Under the pieces are notes generated by a model. The model did not search any database, was not told where the DNA came from, and saw nothing but the letters and a program-made list of their open reading frames with translations. 64,000 nucleotides of DNA from NCBI GenBank assembly GCA_036244855.1, contig BQKZ01002329.1, positions 4,428 to 68,427 of the forward strand. The letters are read 5' to 3'. Made by a program: the position numbers and the translations under genes. This stretch comes from Temnopleurus reevesii. Its lineage: Eukaryota > Echinodermata > Echinoidea > Temnopleuroida > Temnopleuridae. This document shows positions 10,976-23,632 of this stretch, piece after piece (position 1 is the first letter of the stretch; each line of letters begins with the position of its first letter).

Positions 10976-13584
10976 AACAGGTTCGATACATTCAGAGTTC
11001 TTTGCAGAACAAGAGGACAAGTTATTTCCTTTGTATTCTAGAGCTAATGTAAAGGCTGAAATGTAATCTTTATGTTGTCCAATTTCTATGTTCTGCTCAC
11101 TATGATATTTTAATGTATTTTAAGTGAATGTGAATATCAACAATCTAAATTTAGCTACGATATGGAGTCTATAAAATGATGACAATTTTTTAAAGTGTAA
11201 TTTCCCCGAGAATCAATAGAGTGTCAAGAGATTACAATGGCGAATCAATGCGATATGAAATACCATCGCCATTCTGATCTTCCTTTTCCAGATGTAGATT
11301 GTGCGTTTTAAAACACCCCGCCGACACTTGAAAATGCTCGTCAGATCTAGAATTCATGACCCAACGAGGTGCACTCTAGTAAAAATTGATTTTTCCCCGC
11401 CCATTCATGACACGCCAGAAATCGATCAAAACTCGAGGAAACGACATTTTACGCGCCATTTTGCGCTAAAGTTCGCGAGCAGGAATCAGGGAATTTCATC
11501 GAAATAACACCGATGTGGTATCACTTTAAAAGAGATTGTCATATCGTTTTCCACTTTAAGTGGAAAGCGAGATGTAAGGGGATAGCAACACACTCAAAAC
11601 GGGATGGGAATGATGTATGATGTCTCGTGGGAGTCAAAAGGAATACTGACAACAACAAAAATGAAACACACCTTCCGAGCTGCGTTAAAGGTTATGATGA
11701 ATTGTCATGTTTCTCCACATGCGCACAGGTGGAAAACAATCGAATGGCCATATGGATTCATCGGCTGTTTCATTTAGATTTACATATTTAGAACAATTGA
11801 CATTTCAATACAATTTCACTGAATTTGTGCTATATCGGGACTCTTTGTGTTCATGCAACACATCATCAGCATGACCAACGCTGCGGTTGCCTTGTAGAAG
11901 CGGCATTTATGTGAAATAAAGGACTCAACAACGTCTTGTTGCTTTGATTATTTAATTCTTGTGTGATTGTGATATGGAAAATAAATGATGATAGAAATGA
12001 GGAATACAGACACCGAATAAGGTTAAAAGGTGAAACATGATAAACTAATAATAAAATATAACTATTTCTGCAACCCCATATATGACTGTTGCTCAGTTTA
12101 TAAAGAGGAAACAAAATACTCAAATTCCTTTAGTTACGCTATCCTACTTGTCTGCTATCATGCCATTTGTTACACTTCACAAATGCTTCATCAAACAAAA
12201 TTGATCGAATTCCATGACCAATTTACAATCCTACACGTCAATCTATAATGGCATTCAAAGCATTTTTATTCCATTTAATTTGTTATTTTACAGTGACGCT
12301 AGAATAAAATATCATCATCGTCAGGTTGCAATAATTGGCATCGGACGCATGCAATTATTGTAACCTTTAGTCACTTTCCCACCCAATCCTTAGTAAACTT
12401 CATGTTTTATTCATTGCTCCATCGATTATAAATGCCAATTTATCATTGATGATGTTTACCAAATCACTGCTAAAAGATCCTCTAATTGTTCTCATAAGAA
12501 TATGAAATAAGTTTTTAATTTGGCTGGCGGTGAACATGCAACAGTCCACTTAGATAAATGAGTCTCGCGGGGATTTATTTATGGAATATATCATAAGGGT
12601 GTCCATTATGAAGTTAATGCCCTTTTGTGATAGTGGCTATATACTCCGTCACGGTTAGGAACAGTTAAGTGATTGTAATGAACAGAGCTCATTTAAATGA
12701 CCGATGTCTGACAGTTTCCGCCATATTTAGCAAAAACAAAAATAAATACCTATAGATGAATAATCAAATAAGAATGTTATATAATATACATGAACCTTTA
12801 AGTGCATATTGGGGTTTCTTAACAAGAATAAAGGTATATATTTGTTACGTGTTTACTTCTCTTCAAATATAATAACTATATTATTGAGAAATATCAATCA
12901 TAATATTCGGTCTAACTTCAATGTACAAAGCGCTCATAGTTTTAATGAAATATTTTTAAAGTGGTGCATAGAGGGGAAAGATTAACATAGAATTATGTGT
13001 GTGCATGTGTGTGTTTGTTTGTGTGTATGTGTGTATGTGATTGCATTTTTTGTTTGGTGTACGTATTAACGCATTTGTGACTGCAATCAGAGAGAAATGA
13101 CGTAGGAAAAAAAATCAGAAAGAGAAGCAGACAGAAATATGATGATGTATTTTTTTTACAAGGACATCCTGGAAAAAAAAGAATGAGAAATAAATATTTT
13201 CATGAATATTATGTAAAGCGCAGAAATAATGTCCATTTAAGATGACCAACTTCTCGTACAGTTTAGATAAGCGCATTGCCTTTTTACCTTTGTTGCTTCG
13301 CGCCCTTTCACATCTTCGCCTTTTATTTGGGACAAGAAAATTAGAGAAAATAGGTTTACACGACCTAGTTAGAATATGTGATGGAGGAGCTGTGCCTGGT
13401 GTGTGGTTTCATACCCGGGAGCTGATCTTTGGACATCAAATGAATGTTGAAATCTACCTTGCCTTACTCATCAATCCAAACAAGCTGATACACCTAAACC
13501 TAGAAATTCCTTTGGAGTCAACAACCCATTTCCTGTAACATGTATCATACAAGCTTGCTTTTCAACAAGTCCTTTTCTGTTTTC
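10976..13584. other. Intergenic sequence with a GT-rich patch, no gene seen
   Basis: A GT-rich simple stretch runs near 12996-13040. The 98-codon ORF at 13242-13538 has no recognisable domain. Nothing else is supportable apart from the hairpin listed at 12324. Confidence 0.5.
12324..12366. repeat. Short inverted repeat (hairpin)
   Basis: GGTTGCAATAATTG is followed after about 15 bases by CAATTATTGTAACC, giving a 14-base stem with one mismatch. It could be the core of a small decayed MITE or a chance hairpin. No terminator or RNA gene role is implied. Confidence 0.5.
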
Positions 13585-13670
13585 GTTTTAATTTTTTTTG
13601 CAAATCTGCAAGCTTTGTATTAAGTATAACTTTATGCCTTAAACATCCATTTTCTTTTTTTCTGGTAAAA
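13585..13670 (+). repeat. Dispersed repeat fragment, inverted partner at 16828
   Basis: The stretch GCAAATCTGCAAGCTTTGTA through TTATGCCTTAAACATCCATT is repeated in reverse orientation at 16828-16905 with scattered changes. It is probably a fragment of an unidentified interspersed repeat. Confidence 0.55.
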
Positions 13671-16363
13671 ATGTATTAATATACATTTATGTCCATTCAA
13701 TTGTTTTGTTTGTTATGAAAAAAAATGAAAGAGACAAAATAAATAAATAAATATAAATAAATATAAAATACATGAACAAGATTTCTGAACAAGATTTCTG
13801 TTTCTGTTGCCCGTTATGGTTACTCTATTGTAGAGGAAAATTATCGACTTGAGTATAGCTTTGGCGCAACAAGTATAGGTAATAAAACATTTTTTTTTTG
13901 TATTTGTGTTTTTATTAGAAATCAAATATCAAATCACAATATTTACAACTGATCCGAAAGATTGCATGACAAAATATGATGTAAACACGAGAATGATAAC
14001 AATAGAGATAAAAAATAAATTAAAAAAAAGAGTGGCAAACAGTGACATAGCAATGTACAGTATAAGCTTGGATATCCAGCTTGAGTACGAAAAAGTACAT
14101 GAAACTAAATAAGGTTCGAGGGCTGCAGAAAAACATTTACAGAGTACAGAAGGTGCAATACTAGGTAATAAAACATCGCCAGTTTGAATCATTGGTCTCC
14201 AAAGACTCAATATTACACAATTTTTGGAAGCACGGACACTGTTTATACTGAAATGTACTGTAATTACCTCGCGTTATTGACGTAATTACCTTTAACATTT
14301 CACGAAAATAGCTATTTCAAATGAATATGTTTATTGGTACACTCCTAATTTATTGTAAATCGATAGGAAAAGCAGAAGAGCAAGTAATTTGTTTCATTGA
14401 CAGGTAATGGAATTTTATTTTAGTATCAAAATGTAAGTCGCTTGAAGATTTATCTAAATTTCCTTGAAAAGATTTGTCAATATTTGAATGGAATTCTTAA
14501 AATGTAATGGTAAATGTCATCTTTCTTTCAAACTTAAAATGACAAAGGTTTGAAGACAACCGTTTGAATCGTAACTAGCATTTACATGACAATATAGAAG
14601 TAAACAGTATTTCTATTTTAAAATATGCTATAAAAGTGAAATTGAGACCTTGATTAATATCCAATTATCCTAACCTGAATAATAAAAATGTGTGCTTGCT
14701 TATTTAATTTATCTCACCAGGATAACAGATAACAGGATAAAGTGATATATCATGGCCAGCCTATAATCATTAAGCAATACTAAAAGGGAAAAGATGGCAC
14801 ATTTTACAGGATCAAAATGACCAAATGTCTAGAGAATACCCAAACCCGATTATTTTTACAGTTTTATTCTCTGCTAGTAAATTGAATGTGGCATTAGAAA
14901 AGAAATGGCATCACATACAAGAATAATCATAGGCCTAGTCAATCTAGAATTGTTTGAATAAAATATTTAAAATGCTGTCGTTCCGCAATTCGAAAGCTAG
15001 TCCGGTATGACACTTATGTCAATCGACTCACTCCCCCGGATGACATGGCGACAGTTATAACGACAGTTAACAATCTCCGATTTATGGGTAATATATTGAT
15101 CACAAATCTATTACATATCTATTGCATCCATCCCATGAGTGAATGATACACCCTTTCATTACTTAAAATACATTCCGAGTATAAAATCAGTGCCTCCTTG
15201 ACGTCAGGAAACGTAACATTTTTCGCACTTTGCTAGCCTAACATGTAGATGATCTCTTGATGCTTTTCCAATCGATGATTTGTGATTTGCCCCTCTATCT
15301 CGATATTAATTCGAGTGGGGACATCACTCTGTTTCACAAGCCGGAATATAATACTACCATTCTTAGCTTGAGGATGTTATCATCATTGCCGTCAACTTGC
15401 CTCATTCAATTTTCCGGTTGTTCGTGTTCCCCGTCTCCGACAACCGTCCCTGCCCCCGGCTCTTTCTTCAATCACAATCTTTAAGAGAAAATCTTTTTGC
15501 AAGTTGCACAACTTAAAGCGCCCATTTTAATTGCAGCAAAATGACTCTTCAGATGTCCCCTGATATAGATTAAGTGTAGGATAGTGTGTTCTATAACAAT
15601 GATTATAGATGATGCCCACACCCCTAGGTGCCCTTTAGCAGACGGGCTTCAATTTTGTAAAATTATTAAAGGGACACGTTTAGACGCACGTTCTGTACAT
15701 CATTGTGTTCGTTTGTTCTTAATCTTATTGTCTTGGATGCTTATCAAATTAAAAATTAAAAAGAAAGGAAAAACTTAGCTGGTATCCTCTGGTGATAGAA
15801 ATGTTTCTTTTTTAACTAAAACGAATCCACAAATATTAAAAATTAATATGCCTGATAGAGCAAACTTTGTCCAATATTAAAACCGCCCAGAAAAATGATC
15901 ATTCTACGGTAAAACAGTACATAGACTTTTCATTCTGCATTAAGATCCGATGTTTTTCTCAAATAATCGCAAGGTATTTTTTACACGCTATACATAGACT
16001 TTGCACTCTGCATTAAGATCGCACTTTTTACACGCTGAGGAAAAAAAGGTCGGTGTACATTAGCGGGAATAGAAGATAATTACGCTAAAGTGACTTAAAA
16101 ATTGAACCATGATAAACTTCTCTGAAATATTTATTAACGTATTTTGGCAAACTTATAAGAAGTGTAGAGTTTTTATCAATGAAACCAGTATGAACGGTTT
16201 CATATACCCTCATGATCCTGAAGCATGCTTAAAATAATTCTGGGAAGTAAATTATATTTATTTACTCCATAAATATCGTTGAAACATTTTATAAACATGA
16301 TTATGAACGTTACCAAATGCCAAATGTTTAAAAAATATCGATCACGATCTTCAATTTGAAGGG

Positions 16364-16366
<3 letters not shown>
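13671..16366. other. AT-rich intergenic sequence, no gene seen
   Basis: It contains the small duplication GAACAAGATTTCT twice at 13774-13799 and several A- or T-rich runs. No ORF here shows exon boundaries or a domain. Confidence 0.5.

Positions 16367-16403
<37 letters not shown>
16367..16403. repeat. (AG)n microsatellite
   Basis: About eighteen uninterrupted AG units. Confidence 0.95.
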
Positions 16404-16407
<4 letters not shown>

Positions 16408-16827
16408 AAAGCTTAAAAATTTTTTATTTAAATGTTATAGATGTAGTATCGAGATTAATGGTTGGAGCTAGGAATTTGCGCTGTCAAAGCAGTAACACTA
16501 TCAATTTCAAATTAAAATAAAAATTTGATTTGCCATATGCAAATACATAGAAACATATATAAATAGTTACAAATAAAACAAGTCATGAAAGACACATAAC
16601 AAATATCAACATCAGAGCCATCGTCAATTGCATTTGCAAAATTATGAAAAGGAAAAAGAAAGTTTAGAGTGAATATGGTAATAGAGAAAAACAGAAGCCA
16701 AAAAAAAGGCTTATCTAGGGTTTTCTCCAAGAATCATACAAGTAAGAGAAGAAGAGGGAAAGAAAAGAAATAGATAGATAGCCTAGATAGATAGATAGAT
16801 ATATTCATTTATTCTGTTTCTTTCATT

Positions 16828-16905
16828 TCTTTCATTCAGAAATGAATGTTTAAGGCATAAAATAATACTTAATATAAAGTTTGAAGATTTGCAAAAAGAT
16901 AGATG
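16828..16905 (-). repeat. Dispersed repeat fragment, inverted partner of 13585
   Basis: The reverse complement matches 13585-13670 over about 75 bases (TTATGCCTTAAACATTCATT and GCAAATCTTCAAACTTTATA). A GATA simple repeat lies just upstream at 16770-16800. Confidence 0.55.
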
Positions 16906-17635
16906 CAAAGGAAGGAAAAAGAAACTATATGAATAAACTAATGAACTATAAAAATGTACGTTCGTCTGCATTATCGCGTTTATGCATCTTCAATCCCCAA
17001 AGCGTATGCAGTGACGGGTAAACGAGTGTGTAATAGTCCGTAAATCATTAGAGAAATGATAAATCCTCTTAAATATAATGTCACCTTGAATTCAAGTGAA
17101 ATGTCTAACGATTTTGTATTAAGCTTACTTATGAAAATATATAAATGTATTCTTTTTTTCCTTTTTTTCCTTTTTTTTTTTTTTTTTACAGATATCACAA
17201 CTCTTTTTCAATGTTTGATTCGTTTTGTAATCCCTATATTAGCCCTTATCTTCTGGGTTACTGGATGGCGATGATAGATTTCAACAGATACCGATTACTT
17301 TCAAAACAACGGGTAATTTACCGTTCTAGCTCCCGACGAAGACAAGATTGACTAATATAACGGAAGATTTTGATCAAATTTCCAACATGAAACCATGATA
17401 CACTGAGCTACTGCAACTAAATCTTAAACGGATGCAAGGATTTGTTTAGATAAGCTTCTGATATATCTTGGCCAGCCTAATCATGGTACAAAACAATAAT
17501 AAAAAGGGAAAGATGGCATATTACACGTCACTTTCATGACGACTGCAGAATTGACAATGTAGACAATTTGAACTATCAGAGATATGCGGAACATTTTTTT
17601 TAAACTTCTATGTCAAAGTGGCTTTTCCCAACCAG

Positions 17636-17915
17636 AGATATTAAAGCATCAATATTCAAATGGTTACAAGCTTCAAACGTTACACTCATTTATTGATTAA
17701 TGAGTGTAAAGCCCCGGTCACATAGGACCCCGGAAGCAACACGATTCATCCCGACTCTTTGTTAATTGACAGTTAACTGACTCAGAACAAAGAATAGGGG
17801 TGAATCGTGTTGCTTCCGGGGTCCTATGTGACCAGGGCTTTACGTTAAGATACATATCATTCTGAAACTAGTTCAATGCCATAATAAGTCATTCTTGCAT
17901 CAATGTAGACAATCC
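17636..17915 (+). repeat. Direct repeat R1, carrying a family A insertion
   Basis: GATATTAAAGCATCAATATT, a TTACACTCATTTATTGATTA segment, AATGAGTGTA, and GAAACTAGTTCAATGCCATA recur in the same order at 18177-18305. The only large difference is the 132-bp palindromic element inside R1, making R2 a natural empty site. Confidence 0.8.
17709..17840. mobile_element. Palindromic MITE, family A, copy 2, with preserved empty site
   Basis: The ends are AAGCCCCGGTCACATAGG and its complement GACCAGGGCTT, flanked by TA at 17707-17708 and 17841-17842. The paralogous site at 18231-18232 reads AATGAGTG-TA-ACG with a single TA. This shows directly that the element inserts at TA with duplication and is 132 bp long. 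Confidence 0.95.
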
Positions 17916-17924
17916 GCTTTTTAT

Positions 17925-19115
17925 CATTTTAATAATAACTTTTGTAAAAAAAAAAAAACAAAAAAAAAACAAATAGCTGCCATTCCATGTATTTGATTTA
18001 TATTTTCAAGGTTCGTGATACAATGTCATTAACTATTATTTAAGAAATAATCTAATTTCTCTGAATATTTCAAAACACCAGGGATACTACAAATATGCAA
18101 AAGTCATTAGGATTTTCTAATTACTTGCAAAAACCTCGTCCATGGAAATGAATTCTCCGGGAGGAATCGCAACCAAAGATATCAAAGCATCAATATTCAA
18201 ATGTTACACTCTTTTATTCATTAATGAGTGTAACGTAAAAATACATATCAGTTCTGAAACTAGTTCATTGCCATAATAAGTCATTATGGCGTCATTTAGA
18301 CGTCATTTCACATTATCACCAGTTGCATTTTCTCCGTAGGCATACTAGCGTTCCTTTTCAAAAATATTTATGCCATTTTTAGGACAAAGATCTTCAGATA
18401 ATGCAATAAAAAGCTATTCAGACACACGACGGACGAGTATGCGCGTGTCAATTAATTGACTGAAATTCTCATACCACCCCCCAAAAAATTATCGAAAATA
18501 CCTATTTTCTAATTTTAACATTGTCAAAATTACATAACCACTCATCATATTTAGCATTTTTACACAGAGAAAAAAGACAGATCACCTTAATTCGTCATAT
18601 TGACGACTCAAATGTCAATTCTATCATACTAGATTTGACACTTCATATTTTCTTTTATTACTATCGTTGTACCAGGCATTCAACATAACATCATATTTTC
18701 TATTTCCGTAAAATTACCTCAAACGCCAATTCAATGTGTTATTTTAATGCTATCAAAGTTGGTATAGTCTTCTGATTACACGTTCGCACAGTTCATTACA
18801 TGATGTACAGATCTATTGTCCCGTGACACACTTAATTCTTAAAGAGTTTTTTTTTAATCTCCATATCAACTTCATCGCCCATTTGTGTTTCATCCAGAGA
18901 GTTAATTTCCATGGACACGGTTTTTGCAAGTAATTAGAGAATCTTAATGACTATTGCGTATTTATAGCATCCCTGGTGTTTTGAAATATTCAGAGAAAGC
19001 AGATTATTTCTTTAAAAATTCATACAAATGTATCAAAAGCCTTGGAAATATGAATTTAATGCATGGAATGGCGGTTATTTTTTTTCTTCAAAAGTTGTGA
19101 ATATAATAATTGTAG
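17925..19115. mobile_element. 1.2-kb element with inverted repeats of about 200 bp
   Basis: The left arm (about 17925-18165) and right arm (about 18898-19115) are reverse complements through long blocks, for example TCTCTGAATATTTCAAAACA and CTAATTACTTGCAAAAACC. The about 730-bp interior contains direct repeat R2 (18177-18305) and no transposase-like ORF. It is probably a non-autonomous DNA transposon or an inverted duplication; the exact ends are uncertain and no target duplication was identified. Confidence 0.65.
18177..18305 (+). repeat. Direct repeat R2, the empty-site partner of R1
   Basis: It matches R1 at 17636-17915 but lacks the family A element; the junction reads AATGAGTGTAACGTAAAAAT. 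Its position just inside the left arm of the 1.2-kb element suggests the element's flank was duplicated during its history. Confidence 0.8.
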
Positions 19116-19614
19116 TCTAGGGATTTGAACACTTCACGATTGTGAAAGATTCGTCATAACTTCTTGTGTACATTTCATGTGACTTTTTATATACATTGAC
19201 AATTTTATTTGGATGGAGAACACGTTTGTTTAATTGATTTACGATGAAATACTTTGATGACCACTAATTTTTTAAAAAACTTATCAGTTATAAATTATTC
19301 GTCTTGTATTATTGTATGCGTTTTCTGTTGCAAGTATACATTGCATTTTGAAATATTGTTGGGACTGGAGAATTCCGAAAATTGTTGATTCATTTAAGTC
19401 CAACATTTGAGATGACAGCCATTTATCAGATTTTACCGTCATTTGAATTTTGAAAGTAACTATACAAATAAAAATGCTTTCAAAATTGGTGTATTTCTGA
19501 AGGTGTCTTGAATAATAACACTATAGGGTTGAGACGTCTTACACTATAGGAGGCGCAAGATGAATTCTGCAATCTTAATCGACTGTACACCGGCCTATCT
19601 TGGTCTCAATGACC

Positions 19615-19686
19615 GGTCACCGATCAGCCCTCTATCGGAAGGTGCTCATCGACATTCTCATGCATGACGGCGATAGATCGGTGACC
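19615..19686. repeat. Inverted repeat in a GC-richer patch
   Basis: GGTCACCGATC (19615-19625) pairs perfectly with GATCGGTGACC (19676-19686); CTATCGG and CGATAG extend the pairing with a gap. The surrounding 19540-19900 is richer in CpG than its neighbours. No gene was recognised. Confidence 0.55.
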
Positions 19687-19700
19687 GCCAGACAACCGAG

Positions 19701-21577
19701 CGCATTCAGGGCAGAGAGTGCCAAAATTTAAACTCTGTGCTTAAATCATGAAATGAACTATTAAGCAGCTTGTTCTTATTACAATCCCAACTGAATTGGA
19801 ATGTGCAGCTGGTTATATCGTTACGGCAACCGCTGTCAAACTTCAGCGCCGACCGAGCGACGTCATCAACGATGACGGCCAACGTTCGATAATCGCGCAA
19901 ACCCCATCCCCCCTAGAAAAAAAAATCTTCTCTTGGTCATCGAGCAGGAGGATTTGTAGTTGTCATTATTATTTGTAATGATTCATTGTTTATTATAATA
20001 ATTTTTTCTTCTTGTTACCATCTGTATCACATATTCGTCCGTGTTTTCACAAAGTGACGGGAGCGAAAGAGCATTCTTGCATGAAGACCAAGAAATCCCG
20101 ACATAGCGCAAATTCAACGGGCATCCTATCGAACAACGTGTTAATTCTGTAGCAGGACACGTTTCAATGGATTTGTTGCTCATTTCGTATAACAAGACCC
20201 ACTTGCTCACGTCACTTCGCAAAAACATGGACGATATTACACACTAGAAAGGGAAAATAATCCGTCACTCTTTTCTTTACTCCTGAACATAACTTATCTT
20301 AACCATAATGTTATTTCATTTCTTACTCGACACTGGACACAAAATAATTATTGTGGTAAACCTGATAGAGGTCTCACAACAAGTTATTTCATTTGCACCC
20401 AACAGAGCTCGATTACAATTGTGACAATAGATTTCAATTTATCACGCTCTATAATTCAGCCACTAGCAAATTAAATCGCGTCGATATCACTTTTTCCCCC
20501 ACGTTAACAAAAAAACGAAAACTAGAAATGAAAAATCTGAACAATGAAGGTTTGGAGGGACAGTATTTTAATGAGAGTTTGACGTGATGCGATTTTGACA
20601 GACTCAAGAATACGCATGAAATATATGTTAAACTTATTCTACCATACAGAAAGTCTACATTTTCTCATTTGCGCAACAGTTGATTTTCAATATGTATTGT
20701 GACAGGGTATGTTTATAGAATCGAACAAATAATGGCTCCCAGCGCCCACACGTCATGCACATAATAAGCAATAAATATCTTAACTCCTCGTTCATTAATA
20801 ATGAACGAATCAATCTAAAAAACAACTGATTGTCTTGCAAATGTTTGGTTGGCAACATTCTGATAAGGTTCTGTTTGTGAAGTGGCTGAAGAAATCCAAT
20901 ATCCGATGAAATAGAATATAATTTTTATTATTGAGTTTTGGCATCTGATGTGCTGAATAAGAAATACGAAGCAAAACGAATTTGATTGATTCGATTAAAT
21001 TTGACAGAATCTCTAACGCTGACGGAATATGATGCACAACATTCGCATCAGTTCTTCCTTAAATGACATTAGAGTGGTGTTTGCATGCACTTCTGTTTCA
21101 AACTCAATTCTGATTCTGCTTTGAAAAATAACTGAAACATTGTAAATGAATTAGTATGAAACAATGTTGTTGAACCTCAATCGATGTACGTTGTAATAAA
21201 TCAAATCATTTAAGAAAGAGAGAGAGAGAGAGGGATAGACATTTAGATATTTCCACTGAAGTGATTTATGTCGTAAAGGTATTATATTCCATTAGAATTA
21301 TTTATTGATTCTGGTTTCCTTTATGTTCTGTGAAGAATATTCAGCTCCTCAAAAAATACCATGTGCCATTAGTAGTTCTGTATTATCGCCTCGTCAATAG
21401 CCATGGACGATAATGGAAACTAAGTGGGGTGTTTTTGCACACATTTTGCTCATAAATTGGAAAATTTCTACATTACGAATGTATAGGACGTTTGCCAATT
21501 ATGTTTAGATATAAATTACGTTTCATGTACTGCATATTGAGTCATAAGATTCTTGTTTGTTCCCAAGGCTTGTTATC
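19701..21577. other. Intergenic sequence, no gene seen
   Basis: Short ORFs on both strands lack domain or splice support. A short (GA)n tract occurs near 21217-21232. Confidence 0.5.
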
Positions 21578-22033
21578 CGAAACATGCAAAGTGCTGAGAA
21601 TATTAAGAGTGGATTTCAATAAAACACTTAATAATTCATATTTCAATTTACGCACTCGAATGTATGCCTTACATAATGATATATCGCACCGATCTACTAT
21701 ATCTGTTGAAAGTTTGTTATATGATATTTCTTACTGTGAATCATGTTCTGTCATGTTCTGAACCCAAATCATGTTTTTCATTGCATACGGCTTTTAATAT
21801 ATCATTGTGCCTTTTCTCCGCTCTGCGTATTTTTTTTGGGACGGTAAAACCGTTCAGATCAACGGCGTAAAACCACTTTAAGGGAAACCAGTTTAACGGA
21901 AACTAGTCTAACGATAGGTCTGAACGGGATTGAAAATGAAAGTCCGCTTTTGGAAATCCGCTTCGTTAATGTGATGAACTGGAATCAGTTCAGCCGGTAA
22001 TTTGAACGCTCGCGATTCGGGAAGTGATCTTAA

Positions 22034-22587
22034 AAAAAGAGTCTACCCAAAAATTATATTTCTTCAACAAGAGAAGAAAAAATAGATGAACAGAACAAAA
22101 AAAGATTAAGGAAAATCGGACAAATAATAAGAGAGTTTTGAATGTTTGAATATTCAGACAAATTGGCAATTGATGACGTTCAGGTGCACAACTGACCATC
22201 TACTATATTCAGATCAATGTTATAAAATGTTACTTTTTCCCCAAAAAAATATGATTTCCTCAAAACTTTAACCATAGGATATCTTTATGATAGATATGTA
22301 GATCCACTATTTGCATGTTTACATTCATACAAACCTTGCAACTTTCTGTAAAAATAATGAATTTTGCATCATATTCATAATGAAAACTCTGGTTAGTTGT
22401 GCACCCATGATGTCATCAAATTGGCAACATCTCTGGAAATTTCTACTGATTAGCTCATTTTTTCAAATCTTTAAAAATTCATAACTTTTGTATTACTTGT
22501 CCGATTTTCTTCAATTTTTTTTGTTTTACTCACCAATTTTTTTCTGCTTCTGTTAAAAAAATTATTATTTTTGTGTAGACTCTTCTT
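22034..22587. mobile_element. TTAA-type inverted-repeat MITE, family B, copy 2 (intact)
   Basis: It is flanked by TTAA at 22030-22033 and 22588-22591. The terminal repeats are AAAAAGAGTCTACCCAAAAA and its complement TTTTTGTGTAGACTCTTC. The interior matches the broken copy at 779-1546. It is non-coding. In unit 2 the equivalent position holds a family A element instead. Confidence 0.8.
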
Positions 22588-23364
22588 TTAAATTGGTGCA
22601 TCTTCAGGTGCATCTTGACGCGCCAGTAATATTTCTATGTATAGACAATGGGAGAGCGCATCTGTTTATTGGTCGAAGCCATTTTGCGTAAAGTGGACTT
22701 GAAATTCACGTTGTGGGCCTGTAGATCTAAACAGGACACAGCTGGCCTTCCGAAACGGCTTTCGAAACTAGTTTACAGGAAGCCGCTTTCGAAAACTAGG
22801 TTTAATAATGATTGAGCTTCAATGTTGGTACTTTCAAAATCTAAAAGGGAGAGTAAGTTAGTAATTGGGCTAATAATTAGGGTCCTCTTTATCTTTCATT
22901 ATAATTAAATATTGCATAATCATAACTCATTCCTCTGAGTCACATTTTATATTTGTAAGTACATTTCTAAATTTACAATCGCAACGCAAATATTAGTAAA
23001 TTCATTTTAATTAGATCAGTTACGGTCGAGAAACACTGGCAGTATTGCCCTTCCATAGGAGTTAAACGAGAAAATTTGATAAAAGGCTTGTTCAGACAAG
23101 ACTCCGTTTATAATGAAACTCATTAAAGATACGCCGCATAAACACATCGTATGGATGACTGAATGTTCATACATGTATTTCGACGGATCTTAAGAGAGAT
23201 TGTAGAGGTGGGAGTATCCATGTACTGTACATATGCCGTATTGGTAGTTAACGTTCAGACGCACTTTAATCATATAGCCATAAAGCTGTAAAATAATGAT
23301 AATGGTGTATTATTTGAATTATCAAAAGAACTGAAAATTAAATGATTTGATTTGATTTGATATT

Positions 23365-23632
23365 CCTGTATAGCGCACGGTCCATCCTTTTGGTGCTCAT
23401 GGCGCTTCTTTTCACTCATTCAAAGGCTTTAGCAGGCTGCCACCTACAGTGCCTTTGCATTCCAAGGAATTTCTTGCTGTCGTCCCCGTTTACCTCACTA
23501 GGGTAGAGTGCAGCACAACGAGGACTAATTTCTTGCTGAAAGAAATTAACGCCAAGGGTAGGTTTCGAACCTCGACCATCTGGTTGAAAGGCGAGATTCA
23601 GAACCACTACACCACGATGCTTCCGTGTTGTC
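23365..23632 (-). mobile_element. tRNA-headed SINE, minus strand (unit 1)
   Basis: Read on the minus strand it has an A box TGGTGTAGTGG, a B box AGGTTCGAAACC, the body motif TTCAGCAAGAAATT and TGTGCTGCACTC, and a tail with GCGC blocks. The overlapping ORFs on both strands (23416-23634, 23449-23682) are translations of the SINE and should not be counted as genes. It is flanked on the tail side by TTTGATTTGATTTGAT. Confidence 0.85.
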
